A stretch of 64,000 nt of DNA, from positions 2,914,001-2,978,000 of the forward strand of contig CM065318.1 in NCBI GenBank assembly GCA_033032175.1, given 5' to 3'. Shown here one piece after another: positions 22,906 to 34,649 of the stretch. A model generated the notes under the pieces. That model saw only the letters and a list, made by a program, of their open reading frames with translations, did no database searches and was not told the DNA's origin. This DNA is from Saturnia japonica. Its lineage: Eukaryota; Arthropoda; Insecta; Lepidoptera; Saturniidae. Positions within the stretch are counted from its first letter, which is position 1, and the number at the start of each line of letters is the position of its first letter. A program made the position numbers and the translations under genes.

Positions 22906-23532
22906 TCTATAATTAATTTAATAAATCGGAAGAGTTTTTTGTGTGTTTTGTTTAAACACGCTAATCTCTGGAACTACCCATCAGATTCGAAAAAATATTT
23001 TTGTATATGATAGCCAGATTCACGACAAATAGTATAAGGCACATTAGGCTACAACCCTCAGCTAGACTTAAATATTGATTTTTGTTACGTAAGTCAAAAG
23101 TCGAGCCCCTCCCGAACTGCTTTGTCCGTGTGTGCTGGCATAAACGTTAATGATACGGAAATACAATATTCTACAAAAATATTTTTACTTAGTATATTTA
23201 ACAAAGAGTCCGCGATAGCATATGTCTATCTCTTATACATAAGCCACAATAAAATATTTTGCGATTTTTTAGTTGAAGATTAAAAATTGATATATGAATA
23301 TTATTTTTAGGCATGGCATATTAATCCTTACTATCAAAAGTTACTTCGACGCAAAGACAATTTTATAAAGTGATATTTGCTCCTTGTAGCATGTTATTTG
23401 GATGCATAATTTAGGAGATTATGAAAAATTAAAATAATTTGTACTTGCGAAAAGAACAATTGTGATAGACTACACGGGTGCGTCGGCGGCGCGGTCTTTG
23501 TCGGATAAATATAACACGGTTGTAACCTCTAG
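22906..23532 (+). mobile_element. Helitron A copy, full length
   Basis: It starts TCTATAATTAATTTAATAAATCGG directly after the preceding Helitron and runs through the family A body to ACACGGTTGTAACCTCTAG. About 627 bp, no coding capacity. The 3' hairpin is weakened by substitutions. Confidence 0.75.
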
Positions 23533-23689
23533 TAATATGTATTAAAAAGCTAAAGTGGCTTATCTCTGAAACCATCTGTTAGGTTAGTTGTAGTTGCCGC
23601 TGTTATGCCGATCGGCTCAAATCTATTTCCATTTTTTATTGTAACAAAGTACAGTAGGTAACGGCAGCGGTACGCGCGAAGTAAAAACG

Positions 23690-23880
23690 ACGATTAACGA
23701 GATATCTGCAAGCCTCCTGATGGCTGGATATCAATTAGCTGATCTCGAAACGCGACAATTCAAATTATTCACTAGATTTGTTATCATATGCATGCATGGA
23801 TATCGCGGCTCAGTCGGCAACAAAACCATAACTCGATATATCCATACAGCGGTTGATCCCGGAACACGACATGTAGCCTG
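23690..23880. repeat. Dispersed repeat family O
   Basis: GCCTCCTGATGGCTGGATATC and CTGATCTCGAAACGCGACAA match family O. A second partial unit follows (ATATCCATACAGCGGTTGATCCCGGAACACGACA). Confidence 0.45.
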
Positions 23881-23963
23881 CCAATATCACAGGTTTTAAG
23901 ACTGGAATATGGTGATCAAGATCTAGTTAGATAATTGTCGTACCTAGTGATGTTTTTCTTTAT

Positions 23964-24300
23964 ACTAGCGATCGCCCTAAGGTCGAAATTCGACCAGCGA
24001 TTTTTTGATCATAGACTATTTTCTGTTTCACATTTGCAGTATTCATAAACAATGAGTATTATCTACATCACTTGCTGTCACTTTTCATTAAGTGACAATG
24101 TCAATATTTTGGGGGTCTAAGTTCAATGGCGCAGTTCGGGTTAGGTTTCGCAGTATTAATTTATTTATTTTAATATATTAGTTACAGATATTATAGATAA
24201 ATTTTAGCTTTCTGCACGCCTCTATATAAACTTTAATTAACCATGCCAAGTGTAACAGGCTTAAAAAGGGGCAGAAAGCTTTTGCTTGACTTAATAGTAT
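23964..24300 (-). repeat. Dispersed repeat family E (CTAG-ended)
   Basis: On the - strand this ends CTGGTCGAATTTCGACCTTAGGGCGATCGCTAGT. The hairpin-like GTCGAATTTCGAC before the CTAG suggests a Helitron-like element. About 330 bp, non-coding. Confidence 0.6.
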
Positions 24301-24727
24301 ATAGGTTATATTTGATGAGCTCCATGTCGTAGGAAGGTGGAAAACATTGCCCGGGAAACGATTAAAGATATGACGTAGCGAAATCACGGATACAGGTAAA
24401 ATGTTTTAACATAAACAGTACCTACTCAAATGTTAGAATTTTCTAATTTTATATTAATTAAATTTATTACAATCATTGTCTTCCTTGTTCATACGTAATA
24501 CGTTTGAATTATAAACCAGATTAAATAATGAAACATTTTCACTTTCATTTTTGTTCAAATGTCTAATTGTTTATCGTCTGTAGCGCACGCCTTTCGCAAT
24601 AAAAAAATTTAGATCGAGAATGAGTTTTTGGCGAGAATGTCGCGTAGTGATTACATTTTTTTTCGTTCTTCTATTCTGTATTGTACTAACAGTGCGCCAC
24701 GGTTTCACCCGTGTCAATTTCATCCGA

Positions 24728-24953
24728 TTTTTTATTTTATTTTTTCGAACTGACCTTACTGTTAGCCTGAGGGGCCCTATCCAAAAACAGAGCCGTTGAT
24801 GGCTTTTACAGCTTTACCGGGCTTGGGGCGAGCGCTTAAGGCACTCAGCCGCGAAAACGTGAGCAACATGCGCGCAAGGGTGCCAAAGTGGCCGGACCTC
24901 GGCTTGGGCTATTGCCGCAATTGCAACTAAGTCGCGAAGTCACGATCTGACTG
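24728..24953 (-). repeat. Retroposon D, 5'-truncated, with target duplication
   Basis: ATTT(C/T)ATCCGA occurs at 24717-24727 and again at 24954-24964, an 11-bp target duplication with one mismatch. The T-rich tract straight after the left copy is the poly-A tail of a - strand insertion. The body matches the first half of the D copy at 34880. Confidence 0.8.
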
Positions 24954-25031
24954 ATTTTATCCGACAAACATCGCAATGCCAACGCATCCGTGTTGCCTAT
25001 GATAATCGCTCTTCCCATAAGTACAAATTAT

Positions 25032-25710
25032 TTTTTCAACACACTTGCTCATAAAGTGGCTCTAATATCACCGCAATTAGGCACATAATGACACCTGTAA
25101 TCAAACTGTGAATTTCTCATTGCTATTATTCACAAGTGAGTTATAGAGTTTTTTTTTATTTTATTGGTCGAGTTGCTTTGTTCTTAAAAAAGTTTCGATA
25201 CAAAAAAGATAATGATCAATAGAACAAATAAATTAATGTACCTATTGCTTGCTCATTTCATACAACTTCGTATTTAAATAGATAATTTCAACTTGTACGT
25301 GTTTAATAAATAAAACTTTCACTCAAATATAACTTTTGTTTTCTCTGTAATAAAGAAAACTTTAAATTCCCCATTTTATACGTGGCTAAAACGCTATCTG
25401 CGGAAAGCCAAAAAAAAAAGAAACCTCATTCCTTTAGTCTATGGCCGATCGCCATTGTTAGATGCGCGCGCAAATTGATTAATTTTTCCCGCCATAGCGA
25501 AAAAAAATTCACAAATCGTTGTCACTGTTGAAATTTTAGTTATTTATTAATTAAAATGTCTACAAGTACTAGTTATGAAGAAAATGATTTATGTTGTACA
25601 CCGCCCGATATAAGATGTGAAGCCCTTAACGTTATGCAAAGTTTACTACCTGAAAACTCCAAGGAAAAAAGATTTTTTATTATTATTTTCTTCACAAGTG
25701 TGTTGAAAAA
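25032..25710 (+). mobile_element. Inverted-repeat element with recombinase-like N-terminus
   Basis: TTTTTCAACACACTTG at 25032-25047 is perfectly inverted at 25695-25710 (16 bp). The interior carries a CpG-richer leader (25440-25510) and the start of a protein-coding frame at 25556. The element interrupts the family A Helitron. About 135 bp to the right of the second repeat (25711-25845) is also foreign to the Helitron, so the true boundary may be wider. Confidence 0.5.
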
Positions 25711-25720
25711 CGTCGTATGA
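25556..25720 (+). pseudogene. Truncated tyrosine-recombinase-like N-terminus
   Basis: ATG at 25556 opens 54 codons: MSTSTSYEENDLCCTPPDIR, then CEALNVMQSLLPENSKEK, after which the frame enters the T-rich right end of the element and stops at 25718-25720. The block EALNVMQSLLPENSKEK resembles the N-terminal SAM-like helix ('...LLPEKSKxxYExxY...') of phage-integrase/tyrosine recombinase-like proteins encoded by insect mobile elements. That assignment is from memory of the family and not searched. The catalytic domain is absent, so this looks like an internally deleted element that kept its 5' end and first codons. Confidence 0.4.
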
Positions 25721-26377
25721 TACACGTGTGTATTGGTGATTACTGATTACCGTCCTCGGCTCTCTTAAGACCCTCACCTAACGGCTCGGGTCTCAATGGC
25801 GCGATGGCGCCTCAGCGGTATCCACCAACATTACACACTTGTACCATAATTTTTAATTATCTTCTAAACTATGTCTCAAAATAACATGCTATAAAGAGGA
25901 AAATTTAACTTCATAATATTTTCTTTATAATAAAGTAACTTTTGTTACGTAAGGATTAATATACCAAGCCTAAAAGTAATGTGTATAAATCACTTTATAA
26001 TTTTTAACAGTTGTTTGTCACAAAATAGTTTAATAGAGGCTTATGTATAAGAAATAGGTACATACTATCTCGGACTGTTTTTTAGATATACTAAAGACTA
26101 ATATTTTTGTTATACATTATATTTGCGTATCATTCACCATTACGCCAGCATACTCGGATAAAGCAGCTCCACTTCTGCCACCGAATTAATTAACAAAAAT
26201 CAATATTTAAAGCTAGCTGAGAGTTATAGTTTAATTGTAGATAGCCTATACCATTCCTCGTGAGTCCGGCTATCATACATAAAAAGAACTTTTGAAATCC
26301 GATTGGTAATTCCAGAGATTAGCGTGTTTAAATAAACAAACAAAATTTCATTCGTTTCATTATTGTATAAGTATAGA

Positions 26378-26631
26378 TTAATTTATCCGTTAATATTATT
26401 ATTATATGAAATGTATATAGATAATATGGTAATAGCATTATGTAGATAACATGTTACACTTAACGCTTTATGTATAAGCCCATTTGTGTACATGTCGTTT
26501 ATTTGAATGACAGGAAAGGACACACTTTGAACGAACGTCGGTCTTTTGTGTTCACTCGACGCTACACCGCGGCCGCGGTACCACTGTCGGCACCGTCAAA
26601 CAAACTAATAACGACTGTTTTTATTAATCTA
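26378..26631. other. CpG-rich patch, possible exon or promoter
   Basis: 26500-26610 is GC-rich, with the 14-bp perfect palindrome ACCGCGGCCGCGGT at 26566-26579. Two overlapping frames are open across it and an acceptor-like AATGACAG precedes it at 26508-26515. No protein is recognised, so it could be regulatory DNA instead. Confidence 0.25.
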
Positions 26632-26820
26632 CTAGCTATATGCCACGGTTTTATCCGTTTTCAACTTATTAGATCAACTAGCTATGCCCGCAGCTTCGCT
26701 AATGTGGATTACAGCCGTCGGTTGGACAGACGCGCGAATCGTGCTACCCCCCCCCCCCCCCCCCCCCCCCCCCGCTCCCGGTTATTTGCTTTAGAGGATA
26801 GACATATGCTTAGATGACAT
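26632..26820 (-). mobile_element. Helitron C 3' end inside Helitron A2 3' end
   Basis: Two CTAG ends lie 46 bp apart: A2 type at 26632 and C type at 26678 ('CTAGCTATGCCCGCAGCTTCGC'). The A2 sequence stops at GATCAA where the C copy begins, so C inserted into A2. The C copy is expanded by a 27-bp poly-C run. Confidence 0.6.
26747..26773. repeat. Poly-C tract, 27 bp
   Basis: Twenty-seven consecutive C inside the Helitron C copy. The family C relative at 10648 has no such run at the matching place. Confidence 0.9.
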
Positions 26821-28440
26821 CCCCACTTTAAAAATACAATTTACATGTGAGGTGAGGGCGCGCAAATGCATAATTAACGTTTTTGTGACAATGACAACCA
26901 ACCGTGGTATTACTTCAGCACGACTGCAATATTTTGATATTTTTACTTCGTTGGAAACTAAATTCCTTTCCTAAATACTATAACTGGTTTTATCCTGTGA
27001 GGCTTAACTCGACTTCTCGAAAATTAGCGCACTAAAATCGTACGACGGTTCACTTTCTGCACAGACTCTAGCGACATATGAAATGTCATGTCTATGGAAT
27101 TAAAAATAGTTAATATGTATATAAATCCTAATTGCAGAGATTTCTACACAACGGTACTAGTTGGGGGAGTTATAAAATTTAAAATATGAATTTATTATTA
27201 CATAAACTTTTAGTTTTAGAAATCTAAAGCGCATAATCTAATCTGTTTCTCAAATATATTGAGATATCATTCTATATTTAATATACAGGCTGTAACATTG
27301 AGATGGGTCAGTGAGAGGAACTTTGAAACTATAAGAGAAAGAGAAATAAGTTCTAAAAAACCATGGCATCGATTTTAAAGATAAGAATAACATAATTAAC
27401 ATGGATTTGCAAAAAAAAACTTATACGCGAGTTGGGAATCGTACCTAATCGATTTTTCAAAATAAAAATAAAAACTTATGTTACTTTGTTAGGATAATTA
27501 GTAGATTGTGTAGGTTGTAAGGGATAAATGTGGGTAGGAAACTCTGTATCTAAAATTAAAAGAAAATGCTGAATTTAATTATTAAAAGTCTCCGGTGCCC
27601 GCTAGGGTACTATAAAAATTTACCTATTTATCTTTTGTGTTGTGAAAACGTGAAAGAATAATCCTTTTATTAAATACACATACATTTTTATGATAAGTAA
27701 TTAGCCTGACATGTTTTAAATAAATATTTAACGATGGATTTTAAAACAAGATGTCGTAGCCTGCTTCGCCTTGAAGCAATTTCAAATACTTGCGAAATGT
27801 AGGTATCGATAAAAATACTTTTTATAATAACTCAATATTATAAATAAAATATCTTGAATATTAATGAGCTTCCAATAATATAATACTTAGAAAATAAGTC
27901 ATTCTTTAGTTCGTGGAATCGCTCTCAGATAGGTAATTTATAAACGTGTTATCAGCTCAGACGAGATTAGCTTAAACTGTATATACCTAGGTATTCAGGG
28001 ATTTATTTTATTTTTATGATTTAAACGTTTTATTTACTGCTCCATTCCTTTGTGATAGCAAGCTGAATTTAAAGTGAAGATTGACTAGACTGACTCTCAA
28101 GTAGCCATCACTGTTATTTTTCACATGAAATGAAAAACAATTTGTCATATGTAAATAATATGAATCTCTTTAACTGCTTGTTTTCTCATGATACTTCTTT
28201 TATCGATATTATGAATTCGAAAAGCATGTAAATTGTAAATCATACAATTCATACGGTCTACGTCTATTATATTATATTAGACCGAGAAGCTAAAAGTGTA
28301 ATTCGGAAAAATACTAATTGGTACAACGGTAACTTTAATTTAAAAAAATTATGTAATAGCTCGGCACTTTGACGTTACTGTCTCTGATGTTAATCACAGC
28401 ACAATCAAACACAACGAGTACCACCGAGAGATCTAAATAA
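26821..28440. other. Unassigned AT-rich DNA
   Basis: No repeat match, open frame or motif that I can support. Confidence 0.35.
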
Positions 28441-28684
28441 TCTATACTCTATAAACACTAATACTATAAAACTCCAGGGGTTTTTTTTGCTTAACTCCGC
28501 TAATGTCTGGAACTACCACTTAGATTTGAATAAATATTTTTGCATTTGATAGTCTGTCTATTGAGGAAGGTTATAAGGTATAAACCTTCATGCTCTCTCA
28601 TGAGGGGAGCAGTAAAAGTGTGAACAACGAGTGCATTAACAGCGGCGCGATGAAGAGTTGGTCGAATTAATTCAACACAGCTAG
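28441..28684 (+). mobile_element. Non-autonomous Helitron A2, short form
   Basis: It starts TCTATACTCTATAAACACTAA and ends with AATTCAACACAGCTAG then T. The 244-bp body matches 43086-43383 and 59016-59245. An antisense 68-codon frame across it is incidental. Confidence 0.75.
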
Positions 28685-29324
28685 TGATAGTATAGCAGGT
28701 TTTCATTTATCACCTGTGAAATAGCAGTGATAAAATCACTGCTCTACAATTATATCATAAAACTATATGTTCCATTCCTATTGTCAAGTGAAGCTTCCAA
28801 AACATAAGTACTTAATATTTTAAATGCTTGGCATCCAATGATATTATGTTTAAAAAGTTGTTTTACTTATAATATCATTGTTGGCATCTTATTATTAGGT
28901 GGTCGAGACGATACCGTCCTGTTCTTGTTTAATAACATTTTTATGGTCGTGGAACACAACTAGAGCTATTACCAACAGTTCTTTGTATCAACAGTAACTA
29001 TATTAAATGGTTATTCATTAAATTATTATAGTTACTAGTGATATAATTATGTACTGTTAAAGAAATTTTTGTCTTATTGAATTTATTCATGAATACTATA
29101 TTTGCGTTGGATGGATCAATTGAATTTTATGACACTATTGTAAACAAAAATTTGTTAAAAGATGGAAGAAAAGCAAAAAAATAATTAAAAACAAATACCT
29201 AAGTAACCAACAATAATCTTTTTAATTTTAATCAATTTTAATCTTTCCAAAAAATACTATATCTTTTTAAAGAGTACCTACATATTTAATATAGTATAAG
29301 TAAATAAAATAATTATCTACGATT
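28685..29324. other. Unassigned AT-rich DNA
   Basis: Nothing recognisable. Confidence 0.35.
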
Positions 29325-29450
29325 TGGCGTTGGGCGCGCATCATGCAAATATGGATAGATTTTGATCACTTTTTTTTTATATAGGTATCACAATATCTTC
29401 ATAGACAATAATTCTGTACCTAACACGTGCGGAGCCGCGGCTACTGCTAG
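29325..29450 (+). mobile_element. Helitron 3' end fragment
   Basis: It ends GTGCGGAGCCGCGGCTACTGCTAG then T, the hairpin and CTAG signature close to family B. Confidence 0.55.
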
Positions 29451-29599
29451 TTCTAAATAAAAGTAATTGTGGGGGTTACGACTGCATTGTTTTAATTGAG
29501 GCACACTTTTATGGTTATATCTTGTTTATTATTATTTATTACAACGTCACCTTTATATTGAATGTTTTGTTATAGTTTAATGTAAGTTAATTGTTTTGG

Positions 29600-29760
29600 T
29601 AGGGCAATTTGGTGCCTCGATGCGCTCGTTTTAGACGCTTGTTGAAATGCGACTGCTGGTCGCGAATCTGTTGAGTTTGCCGATTTAAAGTCAGCAGTTT
29701 ACTCGAACCCGATGTTCGGTTGCATCAGACCGAACAGTAATAGTTAGTCAAAATATTATG
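29600..29760. other. GC-richer strip with a perfect hairpin
   Basis: GTTCGGT-TGCATCAG-ACCGAAC at 29714-29735 forms a 7-bp stem with an 8-base loop. A 47-codon antisense frame (TADFKSANSTDSRPAV...) is open. No identity can be given. Confidence 0.25.
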
Positions 29761-29984
29761 TTAGCAACCAAATATGACAAACTTAAAAAAAATTTTTTTA
29801 AACTAATTATGTTTTAAGTAATTATTTATCTATCCAAATTGTATCATTGTCCGTTTACTTCTCGCACGCCATCTATATTCTATATCAGAACATTGTTTAT
29901 CTTATTTTATAACTAATAAAAACATTAAAAAGTATATTAATAATACTATAGTTCAATTAAACTCGGCGACAGATATTATTAATA

Positions 29985-30180
29985 CTGTTGTTCGCAAACA
30001 ATGAAGATGGATTTTTTACTGAGAAATTTTGGTCACAAAATGCACATACACAACAAACTGGTTTCAATACTAATTGTTTTTCCCAAATTTACGATTCTAA
30101 CGCAATGTCCGATGATGAAATTCAGCAGCCGGGGTCAATCCAAACAATTCCTCGGAACATTCTCCCTATGATAAATGTAT
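29985..30180 (+). other. Unidentified coding-like open frame
   Basis: The frame reads FANNEDGFFTEKFWSQNAHT, then SQIYDSNAMSDDEIQQPGS and NILPMIN, soluble and acidic. It ends at a GTATGT that could be a donor but also coincides with the start of Helitron B homology. No ATG with good context opens this frame. It may be a truncated exon or element gene. Confidence 0.25.
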
Positions 30181-30645
30181 GTAGTATATTTCTTTGGCAC
30201 GCTCTAATGCCTAAATTGCTGGATGGATTTTAGCATACGAGGTGTCGTTAGATTTATCTTTATCGTGTGAATGACTTAGGCTATATCTTATTATATTAAT
30301 TGATTAATAAGAATTGTCAATATTACTTCTAGAAATCGTAAAAAAAGTAAAAAAAAATAATTTTCATGAATTCTCAACTGATTCTGGTCGAATTTTGTAG
30401 ACGGGAAGCATACATATAATAATATGGGAGGCTTTATGAATCTTTAATAATACATTAGAAGTCGTAGAATGGAATAATAATATTCAACCGATTTTGATGG
30501 AGATTGTACACGGGAAATACACGCTATTTCTCAATTGATACGGCAGCATACGAATTGTCAACAATATGGGTAAAAATAAAATTACGGGATTAAAATAACT
30601 ACTGCTTTACTATAAACGCGTGCCTAGCCGCGTGCACACCGCTAG
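30171..30645 (+). mobile_element. Helitron B copy
   Basis: GGCACGCTCTAATGCC, GGATGGATTTTAGCATACGAGG and the end GTGCCTAGCCGCGTGCACACCGCTAG match family B. The 5' TC start is replaced by the open frame upstream. Confidence 0.7.
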
Positions 30646-31059
30646 TAATATAATGATATGATATAATATAAACGAAGGTAGAGTTTTGAAGTCGAAATTA
30701 TCCAATTCAGAAAACAAAAAAACAAATATTCACAAACATGTATTCATATTTGCTTAACTACCGCCATCTATGAATGAGTAGTCTAAACATACAGTTATAA
30801 GTTCAGCGTCCTCTATTAACAAATAGAGTAACTAAATGTTTGTGAGTGGGAACTTCAAAATTGATGATAACGTTTATAAAATTATTTTATTAGTCTATTT
30901 CTATATTAAAAAAAAAATGTTAAAGGATGGTTTACAATGAAAAAATATAGTTCTATGTCTAGGACCCCGAAACACATTAGATAAATATTGTTTAAATAAT
31001 TGGGTCGTTTCACCACGTAATTTCTACTGTCTTATTTTTCCTTACTGTAATAATAAACA

Positions 31060-31401
31060 AACCACATCCGTCGTCGTAACGCCGCCGGCACGATGTGGGT
31101 GCACTCAGTCCCTCCAATTTTTTAATTTCGACTCACTCCTCCAGAGTTCAAACCAAGCAATCCGTAATCGAGTCAGTCGGCGAATGCACAGCGCGCTTTA
31201 TGAACGTTTGCTGGTTCCCGCGGTTTTTTATATCACGAACGCGATCGAACATAGACACGATAATTATAAAAAGTTATTTTTGTTTTAAGTAATCGACAAG
31301 TGTTTGTGAAGTGCACTCGAACCTTTTTGGAAATTTAAAACGATGTACGCGAATACAATAATTTTGACTGTTTAGAACGACATCGAACAAAAAATTCTAT
31401 T
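31060..31401 (+). promoter_or_regulatory. Candidate promoter and 5'UTR exon
   Basis: A CpG cluster (31065-31265) contains the initiator TCAGTC at 31173-31178. GAACGT at 31202-31207 lies at +28 to +33 from A31175, a five-of-six match to the downstream promoter element RGWYVT at its strict spacing. Transcribed-looking sequence follows (CAAGTGTTTGTGAAGTGCAC), then a strong donor GTAAGT at 31402. No long frame lies between, so it would be a non-coding first exon of a + strand gene. The target gene is unknown. Confidence 0.4.
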
Positions 31402-31659
31402 GTAAGTAGATCATTCATAATTTCTTATTTTAATTTGAATTCGTATATAAAAATGCATTAATTTGACTTTCAAATATTTAGGGCGACCTGCACCAAAAAA
31501 AAAAATTAAATTCAGTTTTAGATTAAATTCATATGCAACTGTCAATATTAAATCTGATTTAACGATTTATGAGCGCCGTAAGTTCGGAAATAATCACTTT
31601 ATTGATTACGTAAACATATTATTTTTAATCTCCATAAAGATTGTATTAAATATTTTTTT

Positions 31660-33050
31660 ACTATAAAATTATTTTTGCCAGTTTTAGATTTTATATTTAG
31701 TCTTTAATAAATAATAAAGAAAAAGTTCTTAATTTATTGTGGTAGTATTTACTAACTATCTCACACTTGTTATCTAACATTCCTTGACCTTTGTTAACGC
31801 TTGCGCGCCCTCCCGTGCGGTCATTTTTAACGATAACTAGTTGAAGTTCCGCACCGTTTTAAATGGAACAAACTTTACGTAACTCCAGTATTTAATGTTC
31901 ATTGACTCAAAAGATATTGGTAATTCTGGGCCCGGAATATAATTAGTTGAAATATGGTTTATAAATTCGAATATATTTGTGTTTTTAAAATCGTACAATA
32001 TCATTAAAATTCACAATCAACAAAATAAATAAACTTAATAACTTTAAAAGATAATAAACGTAACCTTTTTTAAAATATTAATTCTACTTCAAAACTAGTT
32101 TTCTATAATTAAAAGTTTATTACATGACTTCACTTTTATGAAATATACTAAATCTCTGCTTTTAGATTGCAAAAAATCCGCTTAATTTTCAGTGACTATT
32201 CTCGAAAAATAATACAGACTTAAAATAATACTTACAAATTAATTTAAAAAAAATTCTGTCTAGTACCTACAGTATTTTCTTAATTTAAAGTTTTATTAAA
32301 TAAGAGGTAAATATATTACATATTTTTAAATATTTCTTTTAATAACAATCACTGTTTCTTTTAATGTTGGTTTTCTGCCTATGTAGGCAATTTTGACAAT
32401 GTCAATAATATTATTTACTATTTTACAAGTCCTAAAAAAACTTTATATACTTACACAGCAAATATATAATATACAGTCACCATACAAGATAATATAGTAT
32501 GATATACCTATAATTGTATGAACATTTTATAATGATCCATTTGCGAAGTACGTATTTAATTAATTATTTTACTAGAATGTAATATACTTAATCGTAATTA
32601 GTAAATATATTAAAATCTAATGTAAATGTAATTAATGCAATAAAAGGAGCCAAAATCAAATAAAAAGAGACTGGAAATATTGAATTTTAATTATCTATCT
32701 CAGTGAAATAAATACCTAGGTACCTAATTTTCTAACGATATCGTACTTATGTTTTATCTGCTATTATCTAATAAGATTCAAAGAAATTATAACTCGTACA
32801 AATGATTGCAATCTACGTCAATTAGATTTACAACAATTATAAAAGACACTAACATTAAAGTCGCTGCATCTGTTGAATCGAAAATTAAAAATTTATAATA
32901 GGAATCCAGTTTCGGATAAAATAAAAAAAACTTATTTTATCTTTTAAAATAATTATTCTTATTATTCGTCTTCATTTGCACACAATGGTTTAATATCAAA
33001 TTAAAACCTTATTTAAAATAACGTTAAACAGTAGGTACATAGTTATTAAA
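31660..33050. other. Unassigned AT-rich DNA
   Basis: Very AT-rich with no repeat match or coding frame. A TTGACAATGTCAA inverted motif lies at 32392-32404. Confidence 0.35.
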
Positions 33051-33054
33051 AAGT

Positions 33055-33270
33055 TTATAAATGGGGTTTTTGGCAGGATCATGAGGCGCCATTTTGTAGT
33101 TTTTGTTAACATTATCTTAGATGCTTTGACACTATAATATGTATTATTAGTAGCGTTTTGTGTGATATCGTTTGGATATTGTGCATACGTGAAGTGAATT
33201 ATATTATAAACTGGAAAAATGCATTTTGAGATGTCACAAAAACTCCCTAGATAGTTCTAATAAGGGGGCC
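33055..33270. repeat. Dispersed repeat family I
   Basis: TTTTTGGCAGGATCATGAGGCGCCATTTTGTAG and CACAAAAACTCCCTAGATAGTTCTAA correspond to 42100-42340 and to 59845 and 62560. Class unknown. Confidence 0.4.
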
Positions 33271-33944
33271 ACCACCTAGTTAGACCTCACTTTTAACATT
33301 AGGGAATACTACGAAGGCCTAAAACATTGACACCGGCAAGGGATTTTTGCTTCACCAATACAAGAAGAGAAAAAGTTTATTTATTCGTTTATTTCTTAAA
33401 TTCAGTATTAAAGTAATATTCTTATAATATTTGTTATGTACACTTTATATTTAACTTAACAGAAAGTAGTTAGTTATATTATTTTACAACAAATAATAAA
33501 ACTATATTATTAAGACTCATATAAATCACACACAGGAATTAAAGGGGAATGAAAATATACGAAACCTTTATTTCGTGACTATTCATCACGCCTACTTCAT
33601 TTGGAGTGGGTTGAACAGTATATGTGATTGTCAGTAAAAATTTCAAAGGGTTTTGTAAATGTAACAAGTGATATAACAAGTTCTATCTAGGTTTAGTGAT
33701 GGTTTAGTCCAGTGATAGTCAACTCTGTTCCTTTGCTCCAATTCTCTGATAGTGGTTTATCTAATTGTCTCGTAGGACGATAGGATTTTTTTAAACCCTA
33801 TAATTAGGTTTTCACATATATTTATATGGTTATAAAACGTCGACTCGAAAGAGAAAGAGCATAGTATACGCTTATGTTAAAACAAGATAGTGTGGTACGA
33901 GACCATTTTCTACGCCTACGTAAATCGTTATCTTTATAATTATA

Positions 33945-34287
33945 CGTGAAGCAAAAACTTTATATTCCTTTTTAAGCGTATTGCGAGCACGAAAGACTGT
34001 GAGATTTGGCATGGTTAAAGTTTATATGGAGAAGGAGTACAGAAAGCTAAAATTTATCTATAGTATCTGTTACTAATATATTAAATTAAATAAATTAATA
34101 CTGCGAATCCTAGCCGGACCAGTGTCATTGAACTTAGACCCCTCAAAATATTGACATTGTCACTCAACGAAAAGTGACAGCAAGTGATATAATATTCATT
34201 GTTTAGGTTCATACTGCAAATGTCAAGCAGAATAAAGTCTATGATTAAAAAGTCGCTGGTTGAATTTCGATCATTGGGCGAACGCTA
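33945..34287 (+). repeat. Dispersed repeat family E (CTAG-ended)
   Basis: A nearly complete copy from TACGTGAAGCAAAAAC to GATCATTGGGCGAACGCTAG. It has the same order as 49270-49632 and opposite orientation to 23964. Confidence 0.65.
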
Positions 34288-34649
34288 GTCGAAATAAATC
34301 GCTCTATTTTTGTAGAATCGAATGTTTTAAAGTGTACTTTTGTGTTTAGTAGACGTGTTTAATTGTGAACACGTGTACTGGAACTGGATGTAACTTGTTT
34401 ATCAAAGAAATCTATAATAAAACGCACATTAGTGTATTCCGTTTTTGTTTTCGTATTACTCAACCTATTGCCGATTTATAACTACACTAATTCTATGTGT
34501 TTTCATGTTTAGTTTATCGATGATGTACTTTCCTAACTCATATTTTGTACAATCAGGTTTTCGTGTTCTTTATTTATAATAATATTGTGAGTCAAGTAAA
34601 AAGCTGGTTGAATTAATGCTGAGGGATAGTACACGAGAATTGTATACGA

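Larger units (their letters stand above)
24686..26377 (-). mobile_element. Helitron A copy with two nested insertions
   Basis: The 3' end (CTAA for CTAG) lies at 24686, and the 5' end, ...TATTGTATAAGTATAGA on the + strand, lies at 26377. Family A sequence is present at 24686-24727, 24965-25030 and 25846-26377. It is broken by a D retroposon (24728-24953) and by an inverted-repeat element plus flank (25031-25845). Confidence 0.75.
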
